This document shows positions 44,099 through 52,461 of a stretch of 64,000 nucleotides of DNA, piece by piece. The notes beneath the pieces are model-generated. The model saw nothing but the letters and a program-made list of their open reading frames with translations. It had not been told where the DNA came from and made no database searches. Numbering within the stretch: position 1 is the first letter of the stretch; each line of letters begins with the position of its first letter. Source of the stretch: Hymenobacter persicinus (GTDB taxonomy: Bacteria; Bacteroidota; Bacteroidia; Cytophagales; Hymenobacteraceae); NCBI RefSeq assembly GCF_004167665.1, contig NZ_SEWE01000023.1:1-64000 (forward strand), in the 5' to 3' direction. Both the position numbers and the translations under genes were made by a program.

Positions 44099-44614
44099 TT
44101 AGGCGTTATGCCCCACGGCTGCTTCCACGGCCGGGTCGCAGGCGTACGCCTGAAGCTGGTCAGCCGTCATATTGCCATTGAACCACTCCGGGTCGAGGTT
44201 GGCGCCGATGCGCTTGTAGAAGCCAATGGCGGGCTCGTTCCACTCCAGCACCTGCCACTTCAGGCGGTAGGCATGAGTGCGGCGCGCCTCGGCTACCACC
44301 GCATCGAACAGCTTCCGGCCGATGCCGGTGCCGCGGGCGGCTTCGGTTACCACGAGGTCTTCGAGGTAGAGCATGCGGCCCTTCCAGGTGGAATAGGCGG
44401 TGTAAAACAAGGCAATGCCCAGAATGCCCTGCGTCGGGGTTTCGGCCACGAAGAACCCAAAAATCGGCTCCGGCCCAAACCCGTCGCGCTGCATGTCGGC
44501 CAGGGTATTGGTTACTTCGTCGGGGGCGCGCTCATACACGGCCAGCTCCACGATAAGCGCGTGTACGCGGGGCAAATCGGCTTCGGTGCCGCGGCGGATG
44601 GTGATAGTAGACAT
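44099..44614 (-). CDS. GNAT family N-acetyltransferase
   Basis: The product is 171 residues from the ATG at 44614 (MSTITIRRGTEADLPRV). Acetyl-CoA binding motif A is present as LEDLVVTEAARGTGIGRKLFDAVVAEA, followed by WNEPAIGFYKRIGANL. The pattern with FYTAYSTWKGRMLYLEDL is that of the diamine/thialysine acetyltransferase group (SSAT2-like). A polyamine-like substrate is plausible, not shown. Confidence 0.9.
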   Translation of the reverse strand: MSTITIRRGTEADLPRVHALIVELAVYERAPDEVTNTLADMQRDGFGPEPIFGFFVAETPTQGILGIALFYTAYSTWKGRMLYLEDLVVTEAARGTGIGRKLFDAVVAEARRTHAYRLKWQVLEWNEPAIGFYKRIGANLDPEWFNGNMTADQLQAYACDPAVEAAVGHNA

Positions 44615-44732
44615 AGAAAAAAAGGGGAAGCGCCGCCTGCTCGGCCGGTACGAAAAAAACCAACGCAGCAACGCCCACCTGCGCGGGCGCAAATGGGCGT
44701 TGAAAAAATACTCCGGGGCCCGGAGGCCGGAA

Positions 44733-44963
44733 TTACATCTGCGGCTGCATCTTTTTGATGTCCTGCGTGGCGTTAACCGCGTTGATTTCGCGGGTCGCGG
44801 GATTTTCCGGGGCCACTTTGCCGCCCGTCGTGTCGGGCGCGGCGGGAATCTCGGGCAGGGGCTTGGTAGCTACGTCCTCGTCGGTTTTGTAGTCCGGGTT
44901 GTGGCACGAGGTAACGGTGAGGGAAGCAGCGGCCAGCAGACCGAGCAGGAGCTTTTTATTCAT
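44733..44963 (-). CDS. Small lipoprotein
   Basis: The product is 76 residues from the ATG at 44963: MNKKLLLGLLAAASLTVTSC, lipobox VTSC, then a short acidic/Pro-rich hydrophilic tail ending KKMQPQM. No domain recognised. It stands between the prolyl oligopeptidase and GNAT genes, 79 bp after the former. Confidence 0.7.
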   Translation of the reverse strand: MNKKLLLGLLAAASLTVTSCHNPDYKTDEDVATKPLPEIPAAPDTTGGKVAPENPATREINAVNATQDIKKMQPQM

Positions 44964-45042
44964 GGGTAAGCCGAAATAAGACAGTCGTTTGGGACTTTGG
45001 GGCCGCAAGATACGAAGCGGGCCGCGAAACCCGCCTACGCAA

Positions 45043-47268
45043 TTAGCGCCCCGTCGGATACGGGTTGACGCCCATATTCTGGAAAGCAAACGCCCAGATG
45101 TCGGTCCACTCCTGAATCTGCAGGGCCGTACTCTTGCCCGCCCCGTGCCCGGCATTCACGTCGACGCGGATCAGCTGGGGGTTGGGGCCCGCGTTGGCTT
45201 CCTGCAGGGTGGCGGCAAACTTAAACGAGTGCGCGGGCACCACCCGGTCGTCGTGGTCGGCGGTGGTAATCATGGTGGCCGGGTACTCGGTGCCGGTCTT
45301 CAGGTTGTGCAGGGGCGAGAACTTGTAGAGGTTCTGGAACTGCTGGTAGTTGTCGGAAGTGCCGTACTCGGGAGCCCAGTTCCAGCCGATGGTAAACTTC
45401 TGGTAGCGCAGCATGTCCATCACGCCCACGGCCGGGAAAGCCACGTGAGCCAGGTCGGGGCGCTGGGTCATGGTGGCGCCCACGAGCAGGCCGCCGTTGG
45501 AGCCGCCGGCAATGGCCAGGTGGCGGGCATCGGTGTAGCTCTGGATTTTGAGGTACTCGGCGGCGGCAATGAAGTCGTCGAACACGTTCTGCTTGTTGGG
45601 CGTCATGCCGGCCTGGTGCCAGGCTTCGCCGTACTCCCCGCCCCCACGCAAGTTCGGAATGGCCAGGATGCCACCGTTTTCGAGCCACAGCATCCGCACC
45701 ACCGAGAAGCTCGGCGTCAGGGAGATATTGAAGCCGCCGTAGGCGTAGAGGTAGGTCGGGTTCTGGCCGTTGAGCTTCACGCCTTTCTTGTGGGTGATGA
45801 ACATCGGAATCTTGGTGCCGTCCTTGCTGGCGTAGAACACCTGGGTGGTCACGTAGTCGGCGGGGTTCACGTCGACCTGCGGGGCGCGCAGCACGGTGCT
45901 TTGCTTCGTGGCGAAGTCGTAGCGGTAGATGGTGGTGGGGTAGGTAAACGAGGTGAAGGCGTAGTACACGCTCTTCGCGTCGCGGCGGCCGCCGAAGCCC
46001 GCGGCCGTGCCGAGGGCGGGCAGCTCCACGTCGTTCTGAAACTTGCCGGTTTCGCTGTACACCTTCACCTGGCTGCTGGCATCCTTGAGGTAGGTCACGA
46101 TGAGGTGGCCGCCGGCGTGCTCGATGCTTTCGAGCTTGTTCTCGCTCTGCGGAATCACCTCTTTCCAGGCCGTTTCCTGGGGCTTTTTGGGGTCAATCAG
46201 CACCACGCGGTAGCGCGGGGCCTTATAGTTGGTGAGCACCAGCAGCTGCCCGCCCACGTTGCCGACCACCGAGTTGTTGTACTCGTAGCTGCCCATCAGG
46301 GTCGTAAACTTGGTGGCCTGCTTGGGGTCGGTGAGGTCGCGCACGGCCACCCGGTTGCCGTCGGCCTTGCCGTCGGTGGTGTAGAGCACCAAGAACCGTT
46401 CGTCCTCGGTGGTGCCCACGGTGCGGAAGCCCAGGGCCATGCTCTTGTCTTCGTAGACCAGCTTATCGGCGCTCTGGGGCGTGCCCAGCTTGTGGTAATA
46501 GACCTTGTGAAACTCGTTTTTGCCCGAGAGCTGGTTCTGCCCCGCCTTGGGGGCGTCGTAGCGGCTGTAGTAGAAGCCGTCCTTGGCCCAGGCCGCCCCC
46601 GACACCTTCACCCACTGCAGCTCATCGGTGAGCGTTTTGCGGGTTTGCAGGTCCATCACCTTGAGCTTCTGCCAGTCGGAGCCGCCCCCGCTGGTGGCGT
46701 AGGCCAGGTAGCGGTGGTCGTTGGAGAAGTAGGTGCCGGCCAGGGCCGTGGTACCGTCGGCGGAGAACTTGTTGGGGTCGAGCAGCACGTCGGGCTGGCC
46801 GTTGGCGCCGTTTTGCTGCACGTAGAGCACGGCCTGGTTTTGCAGACCGTCGTTTTTGGAGAAGTACATGTTCTCGCCTTCCACCTGCGGCACGCCGTAG
46901 CGCTCATAGTTCCAGAGCTTGGTGAGGCGGGCCTTGATTTGCTCCCGGAACGGAATCTTGTCGAGGTAGCCGAAAGTCACTTTGTTTTCGGCCGTCACCC
47001 AGGCCTTGGTTTCGGGCGAGTCGAGGTCTTCGAGCCAGCGGTAGGGGTCGGTGACGGACGTGCCGAAGTAGTCGTCGGTCTGGTTGGATTTGCGGGTTTT
47101 GGGGTATTCCACGGTCAGGCGGGGAGTTTCGGGCGCGGCGGTGCCGCTGCGGCGGTCGGCGGTGCCCGAAGTGGAGGTGGTTTGAAGCGCCGGTTCCTGG
47201 GTGGGTTGGGAGGAGCGGCAGGCAGCCAGCGCGGTCAGCGACAGCAGGGCGAGGGTGGTGGTACGCAT
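45043..47268 (-). CDS. Prolyl oligopeptidase (S9A) lipoprotein
   Basis: The product is 741 residues. The N-terminus MRTTTLALLSLTALAAC has a lipobox (LAAC), then a Ser/Thr-rich linker. The seven-bladed propeller domain begins with TDDYFGTSVTDPYRWLEDLDSPETKAWV. The alpha/beta hydrolase domain carries the triad: Ser near 588 in IAGGSNGGLLVGA, Asp near 670 in DHDDRVVPAHSF, and His near 704 in NAGHGAGK. It cleaves short peptides after proline in the periplasm or at the outer membrane. All catalytic motifs are intact. Confidence 0.94.
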   Translation of the reverse strand: MRTTTLALLSLTALAACRSSQPTQEPALQTTSTSGTADRRSGTAAPETPRLTVEYPKTRKSNQTDDYFGTSVTDPYRWLEDLDSPETKAWVTAENKVTFGYLDKIPFREQIKARLTKLWNYERYGVPQVEGENMYFSKNDGLQNQAVLYVQQNGANGQPDVLLDPNKFSADGTTALAGTYFSNDHRYLAYATSGGGSDWQKLKVMDLQTRKTLTDELQWVKVSGAAWAKDGFYYSRYDAPKAGQNQLSGKNEFHKVYYHKLGTPQSADKLVYEDKSMALGFRTVGTTEDERFLVLYTTDGKADGNRVAVRDLTDPKQATKFTTLMGSYEYNNSVVGNVGGQLLVLTNYKAPRYRVVLIDPKKPQETAWKEVIPQSENKLESIEHAGGHLIVTYLKDASSQVKVYSETGKFQNDVELPALGTAAGFGGRRDAKSVYYAFTSFTYPTTIYRYDFATKQSTVLRAPQVDVNPADYVTTQVFYASKDGTKIPMFITHKKGVKLNGQNPTYLYAYGGFNISLTPSFSVVRMLWLENGGILAIPNLRGGGEYGEAWHQAGMTPNKQNVFDDFIAAAEYLKIQSYTDARHLAIAGGSNGGLLVGATMTQRPDLAHVAFPAVGVMDMLRYQKFTIGWNWAPEYGTSDNYQQFQNLYKFSPLHNLKTGTEYPATMITTADHDDRVVPAHSFKFAATLQEANAGPNPQLIRVDVNAGHGAGKSTALQIQEWTDIWAFAFQNMGVNPYPTGR

Positions 47269-47626
47269 AGCTCGGATACTGGTAAAACGAATGCTTCAGG
47301 CCCAAGGTAACGCCAAATACGCCGGGCAGGCCGATTTTATTTCCCCCGAAACAGGATTTCACCCCCAATGGTTGCCGGCCCGCAGGAGGATGAGTGGACC
47401 GCTGAAGTTAAGACTGTCATGCTTCGCTTCGCTCGGCATAACAGTATCTCTCTCCAACGACCGGCCCGGCATAGTGCAAAACCTTGCCTTAGCCGCTCCG
47501 TGCACTTCACCCGAGGGCAACCCGAAGCCAACCCGAAGGCAACCCGAACGGAATACGAAGGCACTGCGAAGCCATACTGAACCGACCTTCCCGGCAGGAT
47601 GCTATTTCCTTGGAACGAATAAGGGG
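47269..47626. other. Intergenic region with dispersed repeat fragments
   Basis: No convincing gene is present. It holds a hairpin (47414-47444, ends CTGTCATGC and GCATAACAG) of the type scattered through such genomes, and a short tandem array with period 11 at 47517-47548 (three copies of GCAACCCGAA or one-base variants). It separates the prolyl oligopeptidase gene from the end of the candidate system and shows no clear terminator. Confidence 0.6.
47414..47444. repeat. Dispersed-type hairpin repeat
   Basis: Inverted ends CTGTCATGC / GCATAACAG enclose TTCGCTTCGCTCG. It is related in style to the TCATCCTGAGC element at 48838-48875. Confidence 0.5.
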
Positions 47627-48307
47627 TTACCGGGCCGTGGCCATGCGCCCGATCTTGGGAATCACCTGAATCAGGAAGCGCTTGTTCTGGCCTTCGCGGG
47701 CGCCGGCATAGCGGCCGGTGCCAAAGAAGCCGCTGCCGCCGATAATGAGCTCAATGCCGCGGTCCTGGCTGAAGTCGAGGCCGTTCTGCTTCCAGAAGTT
47801 GAGAAGGTTCAGGGCCCGGCGGTAGCTGAGCTGGTAGGTGAGCTGCTCCTCGGCCCGGTTGCGGGGGTCGTTGCCGGCGTAGCGGGCGGCCATGCCCTCC
47901 ACGATAACCAGGTAGCGCACGGGCTGCTCGGTGCGGATGGTCTTGAGCACGTCGCGCAGGGTGCGGCCGGCCTGGAGCAGGGCAGGCTTGTAGGCGTCCT
48001 GGATTTCGTCGCGGCCGGCCTTGAACTGCACCGGCACCAGCAGCTCGTGGCGCTCCAGCAACGGGTCGTACTTGAAGTAGCGGCCCTCCAGGCGCTTGAG
48101 GGAGTTGCGGATCTTGGTTATCTGCTCCAGCTCCTCGGCCTTGGCCTTCAGCTCCCCGTTGGCCTTTTTCAGGTCGTGTTCCCGGTCCTTAAACAGCTTG
48201 AAGCTGTAGACGAACAGCACCAGCATCACCACAAAGAGCGACGTCATCAGGTCCACGTAGCTGGGCCAGAAGAAGTCGTTGGAAGAGCGGTTTTGCGGGT
48301 CGTTCAT
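47627..48307 (-). CDS. MotB/ZorB-like stator subunit with OmpA-like domain
   Basis: The product is 226 residues. A short cytoplasmic N-tail leads into one transmembrane helix (about 15-37) with an acidic residue at its start, D19 in WPSYVDLMTSLFVVMLVLFV, the place of the proton-carrying Asp of MotB and ZorB. A coiled-coil (40-70) follows, then an OmpA/MotB-like peptidoglycan-binding domain: VQFKAGRDEIQ, LVIVEGMA, YRRALNLLNFW, and a GSGFFGTGR..EGQNKRFLIQVIP tail. It should pair with the channel protein at 48874-50331. It is the last gene of the candidate system. Confidence 0.85.
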   Translation of the reverse strand: MNDPQNRSSNDFFWPSYVDLMTSLFVVMLVLFVYSFKLFKDREHDLKKANGELKAKAEELEQITKIRNSLKRLEGRYFKYDPLLERHELLVPVQFKAGRDEIQDAYKPALLQAGRTLRDVLKTIRTEQPVRYLVIVEGMAARYAGNDPRNRAEEQLTYQLSYRRALNLLNFWKQNGLDFSQDRGIELIIGGSGFFGTGRYAGAREGQNKRFLIQVIPKIGRMATAR

Positions 48308-48333
48308 GGGGAAGGAATTGCGGAAAGGAAACC

Positions 48334-48816
48334 TTAAAACGTGCTGGTATCAACCCGCCTTTTGTTCTGCTCAACCAACTGGGCAATTTTGGCCTGCAAC
48401 TGGTTAAGCGAGGTTTCGGGCATACAAGTGCTGTCCGCTTTGCCTTTCCAGAAGGCTTTTACTAAGCTCTTATGCTGCGAGTAGCTTTTCATATTCTGCA
48501 CATACCAAAGCTCATCATCTGCTTTGACTACAACCACCAGATTGCCCGCTGTATGGTCGGTAGCACCTTGCCCGAATCTGTACAATCCGGTACCGGAGCA
48601 AGCGGCTAAGGCAACAATTGTGGTATCCTCGGGGAAAACATGTCGGGACTTTGTGAGCCTTGGTTTTGCCAAAACCCTTTTGATTGCTTCCTCGGTGCTA
48701 TAGCTCCGATATTCAAGCGGAATTTCAACTTTGCTGATGCTCTGCGCACTGACAGAATTGAACGCACTGATGCTTAGCAACAGGATGAATAAGAATGTGA
48801 CGCGCAGGTGCACCAT
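48334..48816 (-). CDS. Orphan secreted protein inside the candidate system
   Basis: The product is 160 residues with a signal peptide (MVHLRVTFLFILLLSISAFNSVSAQ). No family recognised. The mature part has two Cys (AACSGTG and STCMPE). Codon and base use are clearly AT-richer than the two stator genes on either side, so it is probably a later insertion. It separates the MotA-like and MotB-like genes, which are normally adjacent. Confidence 0.6.
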   Translation of the reverse strand: MVHLRVTFLFILLLSISAFNSVSAQSISKVEIPLEYRSYSTEEAIKRVLAKPRLTKSRHVFPEDTTIVALAACSGTGLYRFGQGATDHTAGNLVVVVKADDELWYVQNMKSYSQHKSLVKAFWKGKADSTCMPETSLNQLQAKIAQLVEQNKRRVDTSTF

Positions 48817-48837
48817 GTATATTGGATATTCTGATTG

Positions 48838-48875
48838 AACGTCATCCTGAGCTTGCGAAGGACCTTATGACAGTT
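48838..48875. repeat. TCATCCTGAGC-type dispersed repeat abutting the MotA-like gene
   Basis: AACGTCATCCTGAGC...ACCTTATGACAGTT has inverted ends (AACGTCAT / ATGACaGTT). The last two bases lie within the stop codon region of the channel gene (48874-48876). Sequences with this CATCCTGAGC core are, as far as I know, scattered in many Hymenobacter-type genomes. Confidence 0.55.
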
Positions 48876-50331
48876 ACACCGGCTTTACCCCGCCAAACAG
48901 GCTGTCCATAAACCGCTGGAACCGGTTTTTGGCCGTGGCTTTCACCAGCACCGTGTTCAGGTTGGAAAGTTCGGACAGCAGCTTGGCCTGGATCTGGGAG
49001 TCCAGCTCGATTTTGCGCAGCAGCTCCCGCTGGGTGGCCGATACTTCGCGGCCGAGCACGTCCTGCTGGGCGTTGAGCTGCTGGAAGGGCTCCAGGTACT
49101 GGCGGATCCGGTCGAAGACGTTGTCCTTGTTGAGCTGCTGGAAGTGCTGGCTCCACTTCTCGTAGGCCTGCTGGGCGTCCCGCTCGTGGAAGCTCAGGCG
49201 CTGCTGCATCAAATCGGTGAGGCGGCCGGTGGCCTCGTCGAAGTACTGCTCGGTGCGGGCGGCCACGTTGCCCATTTCCTTCTGGTGGCGCTGGAAAAAG
49301 TCGAGCTGGGCCTGTACCAGGTTGTCGTGCTGGCCGATGTACTGGCCCACGTTGTTGATGCCCCGCTCGAATCCCACGAGGCGGTCGAGGATACTGCCCA
49401 CGGCCCGAGCGGTGGCGGTGCCGTCTTCCAGCATCTGGTTGAGCCGCTGCTGGTAGCCGATAAACTGCTGGAACATTTCGGCCGACTGGCTCACTTTCTC
49501 GAACACGGCCACGTTGGCGTTGGCCATCTTATCGAAGCCGATTTCGTTGAGGCGCATGAGGAAGTCGCGCTGCACCTTCACGTTCTCGGTGAGCGTGCCG
49601 ATGACGGGCTCGAAGATGGTGACCTTGCTGACGAAATCCTGGTTGAAGGCGTCGAGCACGGCCTTCAGGTTCGACAGGCTGCCGGCCATGTCGGAGTGCA
49701 GGATGGGCAGCAGGCGGGCCTGCAGGAAGGTGTAGTAGTTGTTCTGGGCCTGGTCGAGGCGCTGGTGGGCGGTGCGCACGAGGCCGTTGCCGAGCAAGGT
49801 GAGCAGCAACCCCACGAAGGAGCCCGTCATGGCGATGAGCACCCCGGTCAGGAAGGGCGTCAGGGCCGCATCGTCCGACACGCCGTTGCGGGCAATGCCG
49901 ACCAGGCCCAGAATCACGCCCAGGAAGGTGCCGAGCAGCCCCAGGTAGAGCGGGGTGGCCACGTTAGCCTGCACCGCGTTTTCCATTACCTGGCTCTGGC
50001 GCTCGGAAATATCCTTGAGGATGCTGAAGTCGGCCGCGCCCTTGTTGTAGCGCAGGTAGCCGTTGGTGTCGGCCATGATTTCGCGGAAGCCGTCGGACAC
50101 AGCGTCGGCCTTGATGATTTCCACCGGGAAAGAGCCTTCCGGGGCGTTGGCGGCGTAGTCGGGCAGATCCTCGCCGCTGGGCGTGACGAGGCGGCGCTCC
50201 ACGCGCAGCGCATTTTTATCGGGGTAGAGCTGGCTCAGCTGCCGGGCCTGGGTGCGGGTGCGCAGAAACGTGCGAATCTGCAGGCCCACGACAATGGCCA
50301 CCACGACGACTTCGAGAATTATTTCGAGCAT
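48874..50331 (-). CDS. MotA/ZorA-like proton channel with long coiled-coil tail
   Basis: The product is 485 residues. Helix 1 is at about 2-19. Helices 2 and 3 (about 124-146 and 160-181) carry ATPLYLGLLGTFLGVILGLVGIA and FLTGVLIAMTGSFVGLLLTLLGN, the conserved core of the MotA/TolQ/ExbB family. About 300 residues of Gln/Leu/Asp-rich helix follow, predicting a long cytoplasmic coiled coil, as in ZorA of the Zorya system rather than in flagellar MotA. With the MotB-like protein it should form an inner-membrane, proton-driven stator. No zorC, zorD or zorE gene is nearby. Confidence 0.85.
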   Translation of the reverse strand: MLEIILEVVVVAIVVGLQIRTFLRTRTQARQLSQLYPDKNALRVERRLVTPSGEDLPDYAANAPEGSFPVEIIKADAVSDGFREIMADTNGYLRYNKGAADFSILKDISERQSQVMENAVQANVATPLYLGLLGTFLGVILGLVGIARNGVSDDAALTPFLTGVLIAMTGSFVGLLLTLLGNGLVRTAHQRLDQAQNNYYTFLQARLLPILHSDMAGSLSNLKAVLDAFNQDFVSKVTIFEPVIGTLTENVKVQRDFLMRLNEIGFDKMANANVAVFEKVSQSAEMFQQFIGYQQRLNQMLEDGTATARAVGSILDRLVGFERGINNVGQYIGQHDNLVQAQLDFFQRHQKEMGNVAARTEQYFDEATGRLTDLMQQRLSFHERDAQQAYEKWSQHFQQLNKDNVFDRIRQYLEPFQQLNAQQDVLGREVSATQRELLRKIELDSQIQAKLLSELSNLNTVLVKATAKNRFQRFMDSLFGGVKPV

Positions 50332-50426
50332 GAAACTTCAAACGGGAACGAAGCACAAAGGTCAGCGCAAATACGCTGACCGAAGTGGGAAGATGCAAAA
50401 AAGGCGGCGGCTCGTACCGGAATGAG

Positions 50427-50509
50427 GTAGAAACGCCTATTTGCGGCTCGTCGGCCGCGCCGTTTGGATGGTGGCTGTTCAACGAGCAGACGCAAGCAGG
50501 CGTCTCTAC
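50427..50509. repeat. GTAGAGACGC-type dispersed palindrome
   Basis: Left arm GTAGAAACGCCTATTTGCGG.. (50427-50448) and right arm ending GGCGTCTCTAC (50488-50509) match at about 18 of 22 positions, with further pairing inside (GCTCGT/ACGAGC). It fills most of the 196-bp gap between the small lipoprotein and the MotA-like gene. A second, perfect member lies at 57905-57995. Confidence 0.75.
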
Positions 50510-50527
50510 ACCGTTCGGTCAACTTGG

Positions 50528-50872
50528 TTACTTCAGCGGCTCCAGCGCGAAACCCTGGTCGGTTTTCACCACGCGGAACCGGCGGTTGGCGCACTGCACG
50601 GTCGTCGTCTGCTCGTTGAGCGGCACGCGGCTGCGCGTCCACGAGCGGGTCCGGCCCAGGAAAGCCCCGCGCTTGTACGTAACCAGGAGCGTGTCACCCA
50701 CCATTTCCTGCTTGGTAATCTGGGTCTGGATGGCCGAGCTGAGCGAGGATATCCGGGGTTGACCGTTGTCCTGCACGAGCATAAAAGCGGAGTCTTCCTG
50801 AGTAGGGCCCACTTTGGAAGACAAGCAGCCGGCCAACGGCAGCCCCAGTAGCAGCAGGCAATACCGGTTCAT
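50528..50872 (-). CDS. Small lipoprotein of the candidate system
   Basis: The product is 114 residues with lipobox LAGC (MNRYCLLLLGLPLAGC). The mature part is short, beta-rich and basic toward the end (RSWTRSRVPLNEQTTTVQCANRRFRVVKTDQGFALEPLK). No family recognised. It starts 12 bp after the single-pass protein gene, so it is in the same transcript. Confidence 0.65.
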   Translation of the reverse strand: MNRYCLLLLGLPLAGCLSSKVGPTQEDSAFMLVQDNGQPRISSLSSAIQTQITKQEMVGDTLLVTYKRGAFLGRTRSWTRSRVPLNEQTTTVQCANRRFRVVKTDQGFALEPLK

Positions 50873-50884
50873 CGGGCCTGCCTC

Positions 50885-52435
50885 CTACTCAAAGTGAATG
50901 GCCGCCTTCTGCTCAATCTGCCAGGCGCCGTTGCTCTTGATGAGCGTGCCGTCCTTGTCGGTGACGATGCGGGAAACGGGGCCGTTGGGCTGCTGGTAGG
51001 CGCAAGCATCGCGCAGGGAGTATTGGGCGCTCTGGATGGCGTAGGCGTGCACCCCGGAGTTGGCCGTGACCCGGAACGTGGCCCGCTCGGGCACCCGGGG
51101 GTCGGGGGTTATTTCGTAGATGCTGTCGTGCTGGGGCTGCTCCTGCAGGTCATAGTCACTAAAGCCCCCGTTGACGGGCACCTTCACGTAGTAGCGCGAC
51201 GGCGCCGGTGGCGTAGGCTGGGGGGTCGGTACTGCCGGAGCAGTGGCTTCGCTCCAGTTGGTACCGGGCAGCTGCACGGGCGGAATCAGGCTTTCGAATT
51301 CGTCGCGGGGGGTACTGGCTGGCGAGCCGGCGGGCTGCACCGGCGGCTGGGGCATAGCTTCCTGAAACGACTCGGGAGCCGCCACGGGCGCTGGTACCGA
51401 CGCAGGAGCAGGCGGGGCGGCTACGGGCTGAGGCCGCGGCTGGGGCTGGGGCTGGGGCTGGGATGAGGGCGCCGCCGCAGCCGGAGCCGCTTGGCGGGGC
51501 GGAGTACTTTGCTGGGTGCCCTGGGGGCGCGGCTGGTTCTGCTTGCCCTGGTTCTGACCTTGCGGCTGCCCACTCCCCTGCTGGCGCTTGCCCAGCTCCT
51601 CGGCCACGCGCTGCTGCACCAGCTTCTCGATGTCGCGCTGCAGTTCCGGGGTCAGACCCTTGGCGGCAGCCACCGGGCGTGCCGGCATGCCATTGGCGGA
51701 GGCTTTCACCGATTCCAGCTCGTTGCGGTGACGGTCGGCACGGCTGCCCAGGTCGTTGATGCTACGGCGCAGCATGACGTAAAGAAACAAACTCAGCAAC
51801 GACATAATCAGCGCCAGCGGGGCAAAGAACTTGCTCATCAGGCTCTCCCCGCCCGCGGCCCGCGGGGCCGCGCTGGCTATTTGCTGGCTACCCAGCCCGG
51901 TTTCGGCCGGACCGGCCACGGCTTCGTCGGTGGCGGTGGTGTCGATAACGTCGGTCTGGTCGTCAGAGGCCACGGCCGTGGCGACGTCGGTGGGCGGGGT
52001 GCCGTTTTCGACGTAGCCTTTCAGCTGGGCTTCCAGGGCCTGCACGCCCTGCATGCGGGCGGCGTCTTTGCGGCGGGCCGGGGAGGCTTTGAGCTTGTTG
52101 ATGATTTCGGTAGCCAGCTTCTGCAGGCGCGACTTATCCGAGCCCAGCCCTTTGTACATCGTGCCGCGGGCCTCTAGGGGCTGGTAGAGCATGCTGTACA
52201 CCTTCTGGCTGTCGGCCTTGATGCTGTTTTCAAACTCCTTCAGGCTGCCGCCGCAGCGCAGGGTGCTTTGCAGGTTGGGCCGGCCGGTGTCGCCGTACAC
52301 GAACTTCATCGTGGCGCACCAGATCTGGGTTTTCTGCTCGTCGAGCGTGGGCTGGCCGAGCTGGGTTTGGGCGTGGGTGGCAGTCGAAGAAAACAGCCCG
52401 GCAAGCAGCAAGGCGCAGGAAAGGAAAATCCTCAT
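50885..52435 (-). CDS. Single-pass coiled-coil/Pro-Gln-rich protein of the candidate system
   Basis: The product is 516 residues. There is a signal peptide (1-23), a periplasmic domain with two Cys (C40 and C61 in WCATMKFVYGDTG and LRCGGSLKEFE), and a transmembrane helix at about 203-222. A coiled-coil segment (225-290) follows, then a long low-complexity Pro/Gln/Ala-rich stretch (290-440). A compact C-terminal domain (about 440-516, YYVKVPVNGGFSDYDLQEQ) is flanked by IYEITPDP and ATFRVTANS. The topology suggests a link between periplasm and cytoplasm. No family recognised. Confidence 0.7.
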   Translation of the reverse strand: MRIFLSCALLLAGLFSSTATHAQTQLGQPTLDEQKTQIWCATMKFVYGDTGRPNLQSTLRCGGSLKEFENSIKADSQKVYSMLYQPLEARGTMYKGLGSDKSRLQKLATEIINKLKASPARRKDAARMQGVQALEAQLKGYVENGTPPTDVATAVASDDQTDVIDTTATDEAVAGPAETGLGSQQIASAAPRAAGGESLMSKFFAPLALIMSLLSLFLYVMLRRSINDLGSRADRHRNELESVKASANGMPARPVAAAKGLTPELQRDIEKLVQQRVAEELGKRQQGSGQPQGQNQGKQNQPRPQGTQQSTPPRQAAPAAAAPSSQPQPQPQPRPQPVAAPPAPASVPAPVAAPESFQEAMPQPPVQPAGSPASTPRDEFESLIPPVQLPGTNWSEATAPAVPTPQPTPPAPSRYYVKVPVNGGFSDYDLQEQPQHDSIYEITPDPRVPERATFRVTANSGVHAYAIQSAQYSLRDACAYQQPNGPVSRIVTDKDGTLIKSNGAWQIEQKAAIHFE

Positions 52436-52461
52436 GAAGGTGGGGTATTGAGGATGAGAAA

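Noticed and set aside
44989-47310. 773-codon plus-strand frame opposite the prolyl oligopeptidase gene
   Set aside because: It mirrors a gene with an intact catalytic triad and has no recognisable domain.
47627-50331. Complete Zorya defence system
   Set aside because: Only ZorA-like and ZorB-like proteins are present; no ZorC/D/E-type gene was found on either strand nearby.
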